Source: a virus. Taken from it: DNA of 64,000 nt. Location: the IMG/VR virus record IMGVR_UViG_3300032213_002091, positions 25,041-89,040 of that record; one strand, written 5' to 3'. Shown piece after piece: positions 42,492-50,218 of the stretch. The notes beneath the pieces were generated by a model. That model was given only the letters and a program-made list of their open reading frames with translations. It was not told the origin of the DNA and did no database searches. The stretch's first letter is position 1. Each line of letters opens with the position of its first letter. The position numbers and the translations under genes are program-made.

Positions 42492-43267
42492 TGGCTAATC
42501 CTGGCGGTCCGCTGAACGTGGTCGGCATTACGCCGCAGCTTATTTCAAACTTAGTTACAACGAGCGTGAGCTCAGGAGTTATATCCAGCGCGAATCAACT
42601 CCTGGCAGGCGTTGCGAACCAGAGCCTCGCACAAGCGGGTTCAGCTTTGGTGGGGAATGCTGCCGGCAACCTCGTGAACGTCGGTATCAACTCTCTTCTT
42701 GGGACGCAAGTCGCTGGTGTTTCCGGTCTCAATTTGAACACCGGAGCAAACGTTCTTGCCTCGACGATCACACCTTTTGTTACAGGTGCGCTCGCGCAAG
42801 GAATCAACCAGTCGATTCAAAACAGTCTGAAAGGTGCTGGGCCACTTGGTCAAGTTCTGGCCGAGATCGGGACTGGCCTGGTAAATCAAGGCCTCAACGG
42901 TCTTACGAACTTGATTGGCGGGGGAATCACGCCTGGTTCGGGCTTAAGCTCTAGCAATGCCACGAGGTTTTTCCCCGGTGCTGGGGATGAGCCGGAAGCA
43001 AACTACAATGGCGGCGGTTCTTACACGCTGGGTTCAAATGGCCCCGACGTGGTGATTGCGATTCGCGCAGCAAACTCGGGTCCGCAGACTTTTGAGAACT
43101 ACTCTTCAATTTTCAACCCTACAACTCCAACCACGTTACCCTTAACAAGTGTAACGAATCCGGGCAAAAGTCAGAACTCAATTGTAAACCAACTCAAGAG
43201 CGCAGCGATAGGCGCAGTCGGGAGCATAGCAACCAGAGGACTTACAACAGCTTTGTCGAGGATATGA
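42491..43267 (+). CDS. tail/baseplate protein with hydrophobic helical core
   Basis: 258 aa from ATG 42491. Residues about 10-150 are Ala/Gly/Asn/Leu-rich low-charge helices (LLAGVANQSLAQAGSALVGN), the rest Gly/Ser-rich. Not clearly membrane-spanning. Lies just upstream of the LysM/CIS-type protein and the tape measure, so a baseplate or tail-tube-associated protein is inferred. Confidence 0.5.
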   Translation: MANPGGPLNVVGITPQLISNLVTTSVSSGVISSANQLLAGVANQSLAQAGSALVGNAAGNLVNVGINSLLGTQVAGVSGLNLNTGANVLASTITPFVTGALAQGINQSIQNSLKGAGPLGQVLAEIGTGLVNQGLNGLTNLIGGGITPGSGLSSSNATRFFPGAGDEPEANYNGGGSYTLGSNGPDVVIAIRAANSGPQTFENYSSIFNPTTPTTLPLTSVTNPGKSQNSIVNQLKSAAIGAVGSIATRGLTTALSRI

Positions 43268-43270
43268 TTC

Positions 43271-43993
43271 ATGGCCTATTCTGATAGTTTCTCGAATTCG
43301 TTCAAAACCGATTCGTTGATATACGACCCGGCAACGAAGGTCACTTTGACAAATGTTGACCCGAACGCGATAAACTCCTTGAGTTTTAACCCCGCCGCTT
43401 TCAACCCGAATGTTAACCTGGGACCCACAAGTTGGACCTTCATCTGCGCCCCGGAGGAAATCTCCTGGACGACTTCTAACGCAGTCAATCGCGTCGACAT
43501 CTTCGGTACAAACAGCCCGCCAGCAATTTCTGGGACCAAGGGGTTGCGTGAATTTACTCTGAACAATGCGCTCGTCGAGGGTTTCTCTCGCAACAAGACG
43601 GTCGAGGCCAAGGTTTCAGCGTTAGAGGACCTCTTAAAGTACAAGTCTTCGCTGTCCGGCGGTTTCGTTAACGTCCCTGTGTACCAAGTGTGGGCGAACC
43701 AGAAGGGTTACGGCCAGCAGGCATATTTCCTGCTCAAGAGTGTACAGGTTAAGGAAAAGATGCGCGATCTCACGGGTGACTCAACTCGTGCTTACGTTGA
43801 CGTCTCTTTCGTCGAGGTTCCGGCGTTTCAGGTGGACTCCGGTATTGACCAGGCACCTTTTTCACAACAAGGGGGGAACAGTTCTCTTGCCAGGATTAGC
43901 TTAGCGAACGCACAGGCGAATGTGGTGGCGTTAAAGGCGCAAGCTCAGGCCAAGGCAAAACCTGCCCCCAGAGCAAACCCTGCAAGGAGATAG
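43271..43993 (+). CDS. baseplate protein of the CIS/gp53-like (LysM-associated) type
   Basis: 240 aa. Residues about 53-120 (SWTFICAPEEISWTTSNA, then AISGTKGLREFTLNNALVEG) resemble the N-terminal domain of contractile-injection-system tube-adaptor/baseplate proteins, where F-x-x-P-E-x-I is followed by a gly-rich turn and a strand. The C-terminus is Ala/Lys-rich. Position before the tape measure fits. No LysM sequence is evident. Confidence 0.5.
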   Translation: MAYSDSFSNSFKTDSLIYDPATKVTLTNVDPNAINSLSFNPAAFNPNVNLGPTSWTFICAPEEISWTTSNAVNRVDIFGTNSPPAISGTKGLREFTLNNALVEGFSRNKTVEAKVSALEDLLKYKSSLSGGFVNVPVYQVWANQKGYGQQAYFLLKSVQVKEKMRDLTGDSTRAYVDVSFVEVPAFQVDSGIDQAPFSQQGGNSSLARISLANAQANVVALKAQAQAKAKPAPRANPARR

Positions 43994-43995
43994 CC

Positions 43996-44003
43996 GGGTA
44001 AAA
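43996..44003 (+). promoter_or_regulatory. GGGTAAAA box before the tape measure
   Basis: GGGTAAAA 2 nt after TAG 43991-43993 and 31 nt before ATG 44027. Confidence 0.6.
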
Positions 44004-44026
44004 GTAAGAAAGAATAACCTCGAAGA

Positions 44027-47000
44027 ATGGCCGACAACAGGACATTTACGCTGATTGGTAAGTTTGACGATCAAATCAGCAAGAAGCTGAGGGAGGTCAA
44101 CAAACTCTTTGCCGACATTCGCAAGTCAACGGAATCGTTCAGTTCTGAAGTTGGGAGTGCGTCGAAGTCGATCAATAAGATGACGTCCGCGTTAGAGGAC
44201 GCAGGTAGAGCAGCAGGTAAAGTTCGCGACACTGTATCTCAGATTGGCGAGGGCGTAAAAGGACTAGACGGCATTTCAGAGTCTCTTGAATCCGCAGCGA
44301 GAGCGGCTGGCAGAGCACAGGATGAAGTTCTCGGCATCGGTGAAGCGGCAGGACGGGCAAATCGTCAAGCAGACGACTTGATGAACACCCTCTTGAAAGC
44401 TGAGGGACTAAGCAAATTTGGCGACGCGATGGCCCAAGGTTTCAATCGCGGTATGAATGTTGTCATGGGCACCATTCAAAAGGCAGCGGGACTGACCGCG
44501 AAGCTCTTCAAAGACGCGATGGACGATGAGCTGGCGGACATCAAAGCAGCACAAGGTATCGAAGGTTCCTTCGGTTTGGCAGGGTTTAAGGGAGATTTTA
44601 AAGAATCTCAAAGGATGTACAAAAAGTACGACCAAGTCGTCTCTGAGATGATTCGACAATCGTCTGCTCCAACTTCAAAAGTCGTGGAGCTGCAAAGGTA
44701 CACTCTTGACACGATTGGTCCTTTGATGCTTGCGGCGCAAGGTGTCAAGAAGGGCACCGCGATGAAAGATATTGACCCGAAAAAGATTCAGGATTCTGCA
44801 AAACAGTATGGCTCTTTTCTGGAAAAAGCAGCCCTATTCTCTCAAGGAACTGGCTCCAACACCGTTCGAGTTGCGGCGGGCCTTGAGCAGTTGGTAACAA
44901 GGGGAAAGATTGACACCACGATCGACTTCTTCTCAGACAACATCATGCTGATGAAGAACCTTGAAGCGGTAGGGTTTATGGGCCGCCGAGGTGGAGGCGG
45001 AAGCGGAAAAATGATGAACGCCACCGACGCCCAAAGGATGGCGGCGATGATGGAAGCTTTCAATAAGTCGATGTCGGGCGAATCAACAAAAGCGATGGCC
45101 AACAGCCTGACCGGCTCTTTGCAGGGACTGCAAGACACGATCTTCAACCCTTCCGTCGGTATTCTTGGAATGTCTGTGACATTCTCGAAAGAAGAGCAGA
45201 AGAAAGCAAACGAGTCCATACGCCGAATTCAGAATGAACGAATCGCGGGTTACCGAAAAGAGTTAAAGAATGTTTTACTATCAGAAAAACGCAAAGAGGA
45301 GCTGAGGATCAACATTAAACAAGCTGAGACCACACGAGATCAGCTTATATCCGAAGACGAGATTAGCACTCCCTTTAAGGCATTTAGTTACGCATTCTCC
45401 AACCTGATTAGAAACTTGACCGCAGCGATCAACGCGATTGGCCCGGTATGGACGAGTTTTGCTGTTGCAGCCATTGAAGTAACTAACAAAGTTTTTGGCC
45501 CCTTGGGGGAAACTCTCGGAAACGTTGCATCTGACATGCGCGCCAAGAAAGTCACCCAAGCAGAAGGTTTCGGTCGCATTGTTGGGGAAATCTTTAAGAC
45601 AATCGGTCAGATCATGGGCGACCTTGCCAACATGATTAACGACCCGAACAGTGCGATGGGCAAAGTCCAAAGTGAGTTCATGAAAGGTTTCATGGCAGCA
45701 TTTAAAGCTCCAGGAACACTACAGGCAGCGCAGGAAGGAATTAAGAATGGTTTGTCAGCACTTATCGGAAAATTCTTCGAGTTCCTGTGGAAAGCAATCA
45801 CGTTTGAGCCGATTCGTCCGTTGATGCTTCTCTTCGTCGCAGGTATCTTTGGGCCACCTTTGATCGGAGCTGTGATTGCCGGCGCGACTCCCTTGATTAT
45901 TTCCGCCATTGGAAAGATGGTGGTGGGTTCACTCGGAAGAGGTGGTGGTGGGACAGGTGGAGCGGCTGCAGGCTTAGGGGCTTTCATCACTCCGGCAGGG
46001 GCAAGAGCAGCTGGCGGAATTCGCGGAGCAGCAGGATTTGGAAAAGGGCTTTTAGGGCTGGCGTACAGTCTTGGTGGACGTCCGGGCCTCAAGGCCGGCA
46101 GAGGTTTGGCGAATGCCCTGGGGGGAATCGGTGGAGCTGCGGGGAAAGTGGGCAAATTTGTCCCTGGCGGAGCGTTAGCGTTCGGAGCTCTTGACGCCGG
46201 AGTTAGAATGGCTTCCGGACAAGACGCAGGAAAAGCAATCGGGGGTGCCGCAGCAACAGCTATTGGAGCCACATTAGGGGGTATTCTAGGTCAAGCACTC
46301 ATTCCTATCCCCGGTGTTGGAGCTGCGGTGGGCGGTATCGCCGGTGGAATTATCGGGGATAAAGTTGGAACCTTCTTTATGGGTCCTGCGGATGCTCAAA
46401 GCAAAGCCGCAGAAGCGCAGACGCTTGCGGCGAACGCGATGAAGAGCGCCAGCGATAAGTATGGACCTGGTGCAGAAGGACTGGGCGGTGTTGAAGTTTT
46501 ATCGAGAAAGTTTGGCGGAGGGGCCGGTTTCTCGAAGTTCATGGACGAGGAAAAGAAAGCGGGACGTATAACTCAGCAAGAGTATGTTGAGGGTCGCGTT
46601 TTGGCGTCTCAAATGAAGACGCTTAACAGAGCCACCGATAAAGTTAAGTCAACTCAGGAGAAATTATCTGAGGCAACAGCTCTTAGCACAGGTCAGCAGA
46701 AAAAGATCGCGTCGGAGCTTGAAGTAGCCAAGCAAAAACAAAAAGCAGCAATGGACGCGATCACTCAGCAGTGGTCGAGTATGGACTCGGCAAACAGGGT
46801 CAAAATCTTAACTTCGGCAGGAGTTCTGGCGTCAGCGATTCAAGAAGCGGCAGACAAAATTAGGAATGTCAGAGTTCCTACAAGAGTTACCCCTGTAACT
46901 GGGCCGGTTCCCGGGAGCCCCTACGCAAGACCCTCGGGTGAGGAGCCGGGGAAAACAAGAGTAAGAAATGGGTGGGTAGAAGAGAGTGACGGAATGGGAG

Positions 47001-47674
47001 GATGGTATAGAATAAGGAAGGCAAATCCAGGGGACAGGCGAGGGGAAGGGTGGCCTCTGTCTCACTTCTCCACGAAGAATTGGGGAGAAGGTTGCTCTGT
47101 CGGCAGTCTTGGAGGAAGCCAAGCCGGAAGCGTGGACGCTTTCAATTCTGTTGCACGAGGGAAGGGATTAAGCCTCACCAGCGGTTACCGACCAGGGTCC
47201 AGGGGTTTCCACGGAATTAACCGGGCCAGAGATTACTCGAACGGCTATTCTCCAACTCCGCAAATGTTGTCCTTCGCCACACACATGGCCCAAACCTACG
47301 GCGCGAACCTGCGAGAGCTCATTTACACACCACTAGGCTTCAGTATCAAGAATGGTAGAAAAGTTCCGCCTTACGCAACGGAAGGGCACTATAATCACGT
47401 TCACGTGGCTTACGCCCTTGGCGCAGGAATGCCAGCGTTCTTCTCATCACAAAGAGCTGCGATGGACTGGGAGCGCAAGGCGACACTCGGCAACGTCAAA
47501 GTTTCCTCGATAACTTCGAATTCCTCCGAAGGAATGGGAGGTGCGGTGTCCGTGAACGCACCGATCACGATCTACCAGCAGCCGGGCCAAAACTCCGAGC
47601 AACTTGCCGCTTTGGTAGCGATGGAACTTTCAAACGCAATCAATCAAGCTCGCTCTTCTTCAATGTACGTGTAA
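44027..47674 (+). CDS. tape measure protein with C-terminal M15-like peptidase domain
   Basis: 1215 aa. N-terminal 130 residues are heptad helices with repeated VRDTVSQIGEGVKGLD-type units; the middle (about 590-770) has strongly hydrophobic and Gly/Ala-rich segments (MLLFVAGIFGPPLIGAVIAG). Residues about 1010-1140 resemble a D-Ala-D-Ala peptidase (M15-like): TSGYRPGSRGFHGINRARDY and EGHYNHVHVAY supply His/Asp/HxH zinc ligands. It sets tail length and probably cuts cell-wall peptides during ejection. Confidence 0.85.
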   Translation: MADNRTFTLIGKFDDQISKKLREVNKLFADIRKSTESFSSEVGSASKSINKMTSALEDAGRAAGKVRDTVSQIGEGVKGLDGISESLESAARAAGRAQDEVLGIGEAAGRANRQADDLMNTLLKAEGLSKFGDAMAQGFNRGMNVVMGTIQKAAGLTAKLFKDAMDDELADIKAAQGIEGSFGLAGFKGDFKESQRMYKKYDQVVSEMIRQSSAPTSKVVELQRYTLDTIGPLMLAAQGVKKGTAMKDIDPKKIQDSAKQYGSFLEKAALFSQGTGSNTVRVAAGLEQLVTRGKIDTTIDFFSDNIMLMKNLEAVGFMGRRGGGGSGKMMNATDAQRMAAMMEAFNKSMSGESTKAMANSLTGSLQGLQDTIFNPSVGILGMSVTFSKEEQKKANESIRRIQNERIAGYRKELKNVLLSEKRKEELRINIKQAETTRDQLISEDEISTPFKAFSYAFSNLIRNLTAAINAIGPVWTSFAVAAIEVTNKVFGPLGETLGNVASDMRAKKVTQAEGFGRIVGEIFKTIGQIMGDLANMINDPNSAMGKVQSEFMKGFMAAFKAPGTLQAAQEGIKNGLSALIGKFFEFLWKAITFEPIRPLMLLFVAGIFGPPLIGAVIAGATPLIISAIGKMVVGSLGRGGGGTGGAAAGLGAFITPAGARAAGGIRGAAGFGKGLLGLAYSLGGRPGLKAGRGLANALGGIGGAAGKVGKFVPGGALAFGALDAGVRMASGQDAGKAIGGAAATAIGATLGGILGQALIPIPGVGAAVGGIAGGIIGDKVGTFFMGPADAQSKAAEAQTLAANAMKSASDKYGPGAEGLGGVEVLSRKFGGGAGFSKFMDEEKKAGRITQQEYVEGRVLASQMKTLNRATDKVKSTQEKLSEATALSTGQQKKIASELEVAKQKQKAAMDAITQQWSSMDSANRVKILTSAGVLASAIQEAADKIRNVRVPTRVTPVTGPVPGSPYARPSGEEPGKTRVRNGWVEESDGMGGWYRIRKANPGDRRGEGWPLSHFSTKNWGEGCSVGSLGGSQAGSVDAFNSVARGKGLSLTSGYRPGSRGFHGINRARDYSNGYSPTPQMLSFATHMAQTYGANLRELIYTPLGFSIKNGRKVPPYATEGHYNHVHVAYALGAGMPAFFSSQRAAMDWERKATLGNVKVSSITSNSSEGMGGAVSVNAPITIYQQPGQNSEQLAALVAMELSNAINQARSSSMYV

Positions 47675-47677
47675 ACT

Positions 47678-49084
47678 ATGGCAGGAAACTTAATCATCCC
47701 TCGCGTAGAAGTGTACTGGGGAAAAGTGAATCTAACCTCTTACGCCGGTGACGAAAACTACCCGAAAGGCGACCCCCTGGTTTACAAGGTCGAGTGCACA
47801 TTGCCGCAGCAATCAGACAACCCGAGCGGTTCGATGATGTGGGTGCCTACAGCGGGAGCATACAAGATCTATGAGAAACTACTTCGAGAGAACGCTGACG
47901 AACAGATCGTAACAACCTTCGGTTACGCGGGAAAGAAGAAAGTCTCTTTCATCTGGATGTGGGGTGGCAACGGGTACAGTTACGGTAACACGATGGCGCT
48001 GAAAGTTTTCCTCCTTTCCGAGCTCAGCGGTTTGATCAACGCAAATACCCGAAGCGTTGCAAACAACGAGGACAACTCAATGACGATGCTGGGTGCGGTT
48101 CAAACAACGGAAAGACTCTTCGCCGTAGACAAATTGAAGATCGTCCGTTACACAGACACGGCTCGAAAAGATCTACAGGACAACAGAATCAAGAACCAGT
48201 ATGGCCGAGACCAAACATTTGTGTCTTCGATCAACAACATCGTCAAAGAAAACGGAAACTACGTCTTTTCGACTAACATTGTCTCGGAAGCTGCTACAAC
48301 CAGCGGAAACACTTCCGTCACAGGTAAGACCGAAACGGCTTCAAAATTGGTGATATTCACCCCTTACCAGCATGAGGAAGGAAAAGCTCCCGTTCTCGAT
48401 GGTCAAAGTAGAGGTTATAACGAGTTCCCCGACCCTACAAAACGTTATGGTTATTTGCTCGGTCCCAGTCTGATTAACACAATGGAGCGTTCATTCCAGT
48501 GGGCACCTCCTCAGCAGACTCAAATGCCAACTCCTGCGAAAACGAGCACTCCTAAAGGGAACAAGGGGAAAGCCGGTACGAAACCCCCTGTGAATAAACA
48601 GCAGGAAAAGGCTTCTGGTGTTGGTGCGGTTAGCGGAACCGCTCTGGCAGCAACAAACCCTGGAATCAGCGTGGCCCTTGACAAAGTTGGGCCAGGTAAG
48701 CAAATTCTTCAGCAGCTGGAAGCAGCAGCGAAACTAAGTTTCAGCACCTTTCTTGTTCCCGCGCTCGTTGGTATCAAGCCCTACGACATTATCTATATCC
48801 CTGCCTTGGACGCAGAAGGTCCAGAGGATATTGAAGACTGGATTGTAAACACGGTTGATTATAATCAAACCGACGGAGGTGTAGACGTCAGCGTTACAGC
48901 GAGTCGAACATACGGATTCGGAGGGAACTTGATGAACCCTGTAAGTGGGTTCGTTTTCCTTGAGAAAGCTAAAACTCTTACAACACTAGAGAAGTGGGAA
49001 GAGTACGCCTGGTGTATTACACCGAGCACTCCGACAACTTTGGCAGGACCGGTCCCCATTCCTGTTATTCCGGCTTCGCGATAG
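47678..49084 (+). CDS. baseplate hub protein (gp27/gpD-like)
   Basis: 468 aa. Starts IIPRVEVYWGKVNLTSYAG and has a late IKPYDIIYIP...DWIVNTVDYNQTDGGVDVSVTA stretch, the pattern of tail hub proteins (a binding strand, then an intermolecular beta barrel). A Pro/Lys-rich linker at about 270-310 separates the two halves. Directly after the tape measure (3 nt). Pairs with the gp5-like spike at 2806. Confidence 0.6.
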   Translation: MAGNLIIPRVEVYWGKVNLTSYAGDENYPKGDPLVYKVECTLPQQSDNPSGSMMWVPTAGAYKIYEKLLRENADEQIVTTFGYAGKKKVSFIWMWGGNGYSYGNTMALKVFLLSELSGLINANTRSVANNEDNSMTMLGAVQTTERLFAVDKLKIVRYTDTARKDLQDNRIKNQYGRDQTFVSSINNIVKENGNYVFSTNIVSEAATTSGNTSVTGKTETASKLVIFTPYQHEEGKAPVLDGQSRGYNEFPDPTKRYGYLLGPSLINTMERSFQWAPPQQTQMPTPAKTSTPKGNKGKAGTKPPVNKQQEKASGVGAVSGTALAATNPGISVALDKVGPGKQILQQLEAAAKLSFSTFLVPALVGIKPYDIIYIPALDAEGPEDIEDWIVNTVDYNQTDGGVDVSVTASRTYGFGGNLMNPVSGFVFLEKAKTLTTLEKWEEYAWCITPSTPTTLAGPVPIPVIPASR

Positions 49085-49086
49085 AG

Positions 49087-49113
49087 TTTACCGTCTAAGG
49101 TCGCCGCTATAGT
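49087..49113 (+). promoter_or_regulatory. TTTACC-N15-TATAGT promoter
   Basis: TTTACC 49087-49092 (2 nt after the hub stop), TATAGT 49108-49113. ATGs follow at 49122 and 49170; the expected transcription start is near 49120, which favours 49170. Confidence 0.6.
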
Positions 49114-49169
49114 GAGGTTGAATGCGCTGGCAACAAGGCCAGACTGCCGCATTCTTACCGAGACACAAA

Positions 49170-50138
49170 ATGGCTACTCAAACTTTCAAAATCAGCCCCA
49201 ATCTCGACGAGCGTAATCGCGCTCGACTCGAAAGCAAAACCTACACTCGGGCATACACCGACATTCCGAACTCCGCTCTTCCAGAGAGCCTGCGAGTTGC
49301 TCTCAATGCGGTCTTCAAGGCTCTGACCGGTGAAGATCTGGACGAGTCCGGAAGCACTTTCACCGTCCGTGCGGACGCGAATGGTGTTTTCAAGCGCCTC
49401 TACTCCCCGACCGTTTTCTCTACTGAGGAAAAAGGTCTTGTGATTCGCTGGGGCGACCAGGATATCTCCCTGGACGTTCAACCCGGTAAAATCACTACCC
49501 CTTCCGCCCCGAAAGGCACCAAATTTGCCTTCAAGGAAGAACAGATTGGCAAGTTCACCGAGCCTGTCCTCAGCGTTTCTACAACGTTTGACGGCACTCT
49601 GTACACTCTGCCGATTCCGGTTCGTTCCGCTGACTACGAAGACAAAATCAGCGCGGATCTTCTTGACCTGCTCCTGGATGAAAACCCGGAAGCAATCGCT
49701 GAGAAAGTTCAGCTTGCCTCTGATCTTTCCAAGCGTGGCGAAGGTTCCGGCGAGCGGATGGTTGGCCCCTTCGTGAAGGTGGCAAGCCTGCCGATCGGTG
49801 AATACAAGATCACCACTTACCGCAAAAAGGAAGGCGGCCAATACGGCACCGACTACTTCCTACAGGCCCAGGTAACTGAGCCCTTCACCGCTCCCGTTCG
49901 CACGGAAGTTGATGGAGAATGGATGGACGTCGAAACCGAAGTTGTTGACTGGTGCATTGTTCGCCCGAACAACGCTCTGAAGAAAACTCTCGCTGCCGAT
50001 CCGTTGATCGCTCCGGATTCCCCTGCCACTCTCCGTGTGATTGAACATGGTGAGTATAATGGGTTCCCGACTGCGAAGTGCATCCTGAAGGTTGCTGCGT
50101 TCGCCGAAGACCCTGATTCGTTCGATCTGGACTTCTGA
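49170..50138 (+). CDS. candidate single-stranded DNA-binding protein with acidic C-terminal tail
   Basis: 322 aa from ATG 49170. Beta-rich with charged loops (FTVRADANGVFKRLYSPTVF), followed by FVKVASLPIGEYKITTYRKK and ADPDSFDLDF-like ending (EDPDSFDLDF). The acidic, Phe-terminated tail recalls SSB/gp32 tails that recruit replication proteins. First gene of the replication block, before the helicase. The fold itself is not recognised, so the call rests on tail and position. Confidence 0.45.
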   Translation: MATQTFKISPNLDERNRARLESKTYTRAYTDIPNSALPESLRVALNAVFKALTGEDLDESGSTFTVRADANGVFKRLYSPTVFSTEEKGLVIRWGDQDISLDVQPGKITTPSAPKGTKFAFKEEQIGKFTEPVLSVSTTFDGTLYTLPIPVRSADYEDKISADLLDLLLDENPEAIAEKVQLASDLSKRGEGSGERMVGPFVKVASLPIGEYKITTYRKKEGGQYGTDYFLQAQVTEPFTAPVRTEVDGEWMDVETEVVDWCIVRPNNALKKTLAADPLIAPDSPATLRVIEHGEYNGFPTAKCILKVAAFAEDPDSFDLDF

Positions 50139-50154
50139 ACTCCTTGACATTTTG

Positions 50155-50181
50155 CCCTGGCCTTACCGGCTGGGGCTTTTT
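50155..50181 (+). terminator. intrinsic terminator after the SSB-like gene
   Basis: CCCTGGCC (50155-50162) pairs with GGCTGGGG (50168-50175; two G-T pairs) around loop TTACC, followed by CTTTTT (50176-50181). A Rho-independent terminator layout. Confidence 0.75.
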
Positions 50182-50189
50182 GCTATACT
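50163..50189 (+). promoter_or_regulatory. promoter overlapping the terminator (TTACC-N16-TATACT)
   Basis: TTACC at 50163-50167 is exactly the loop of the terminator; TATACT at 50184-50189 follows the T-run; ATG 50219 is 29 nt further, with a CCCAAACTAAAAC leader. Confidence 0.55.
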
Positions 50190-50218
50190 CGAACGGAAAC
50201 AACTACCCAAACTAAAAC

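Noticed and set aside
45607-46272. 221-codon minus-strand frame rich in Pro/Ala
   Set aside because: Lies wholly inside the tape-measure gene; composition is the mirror of Gly/Ala codons, no independent signals.
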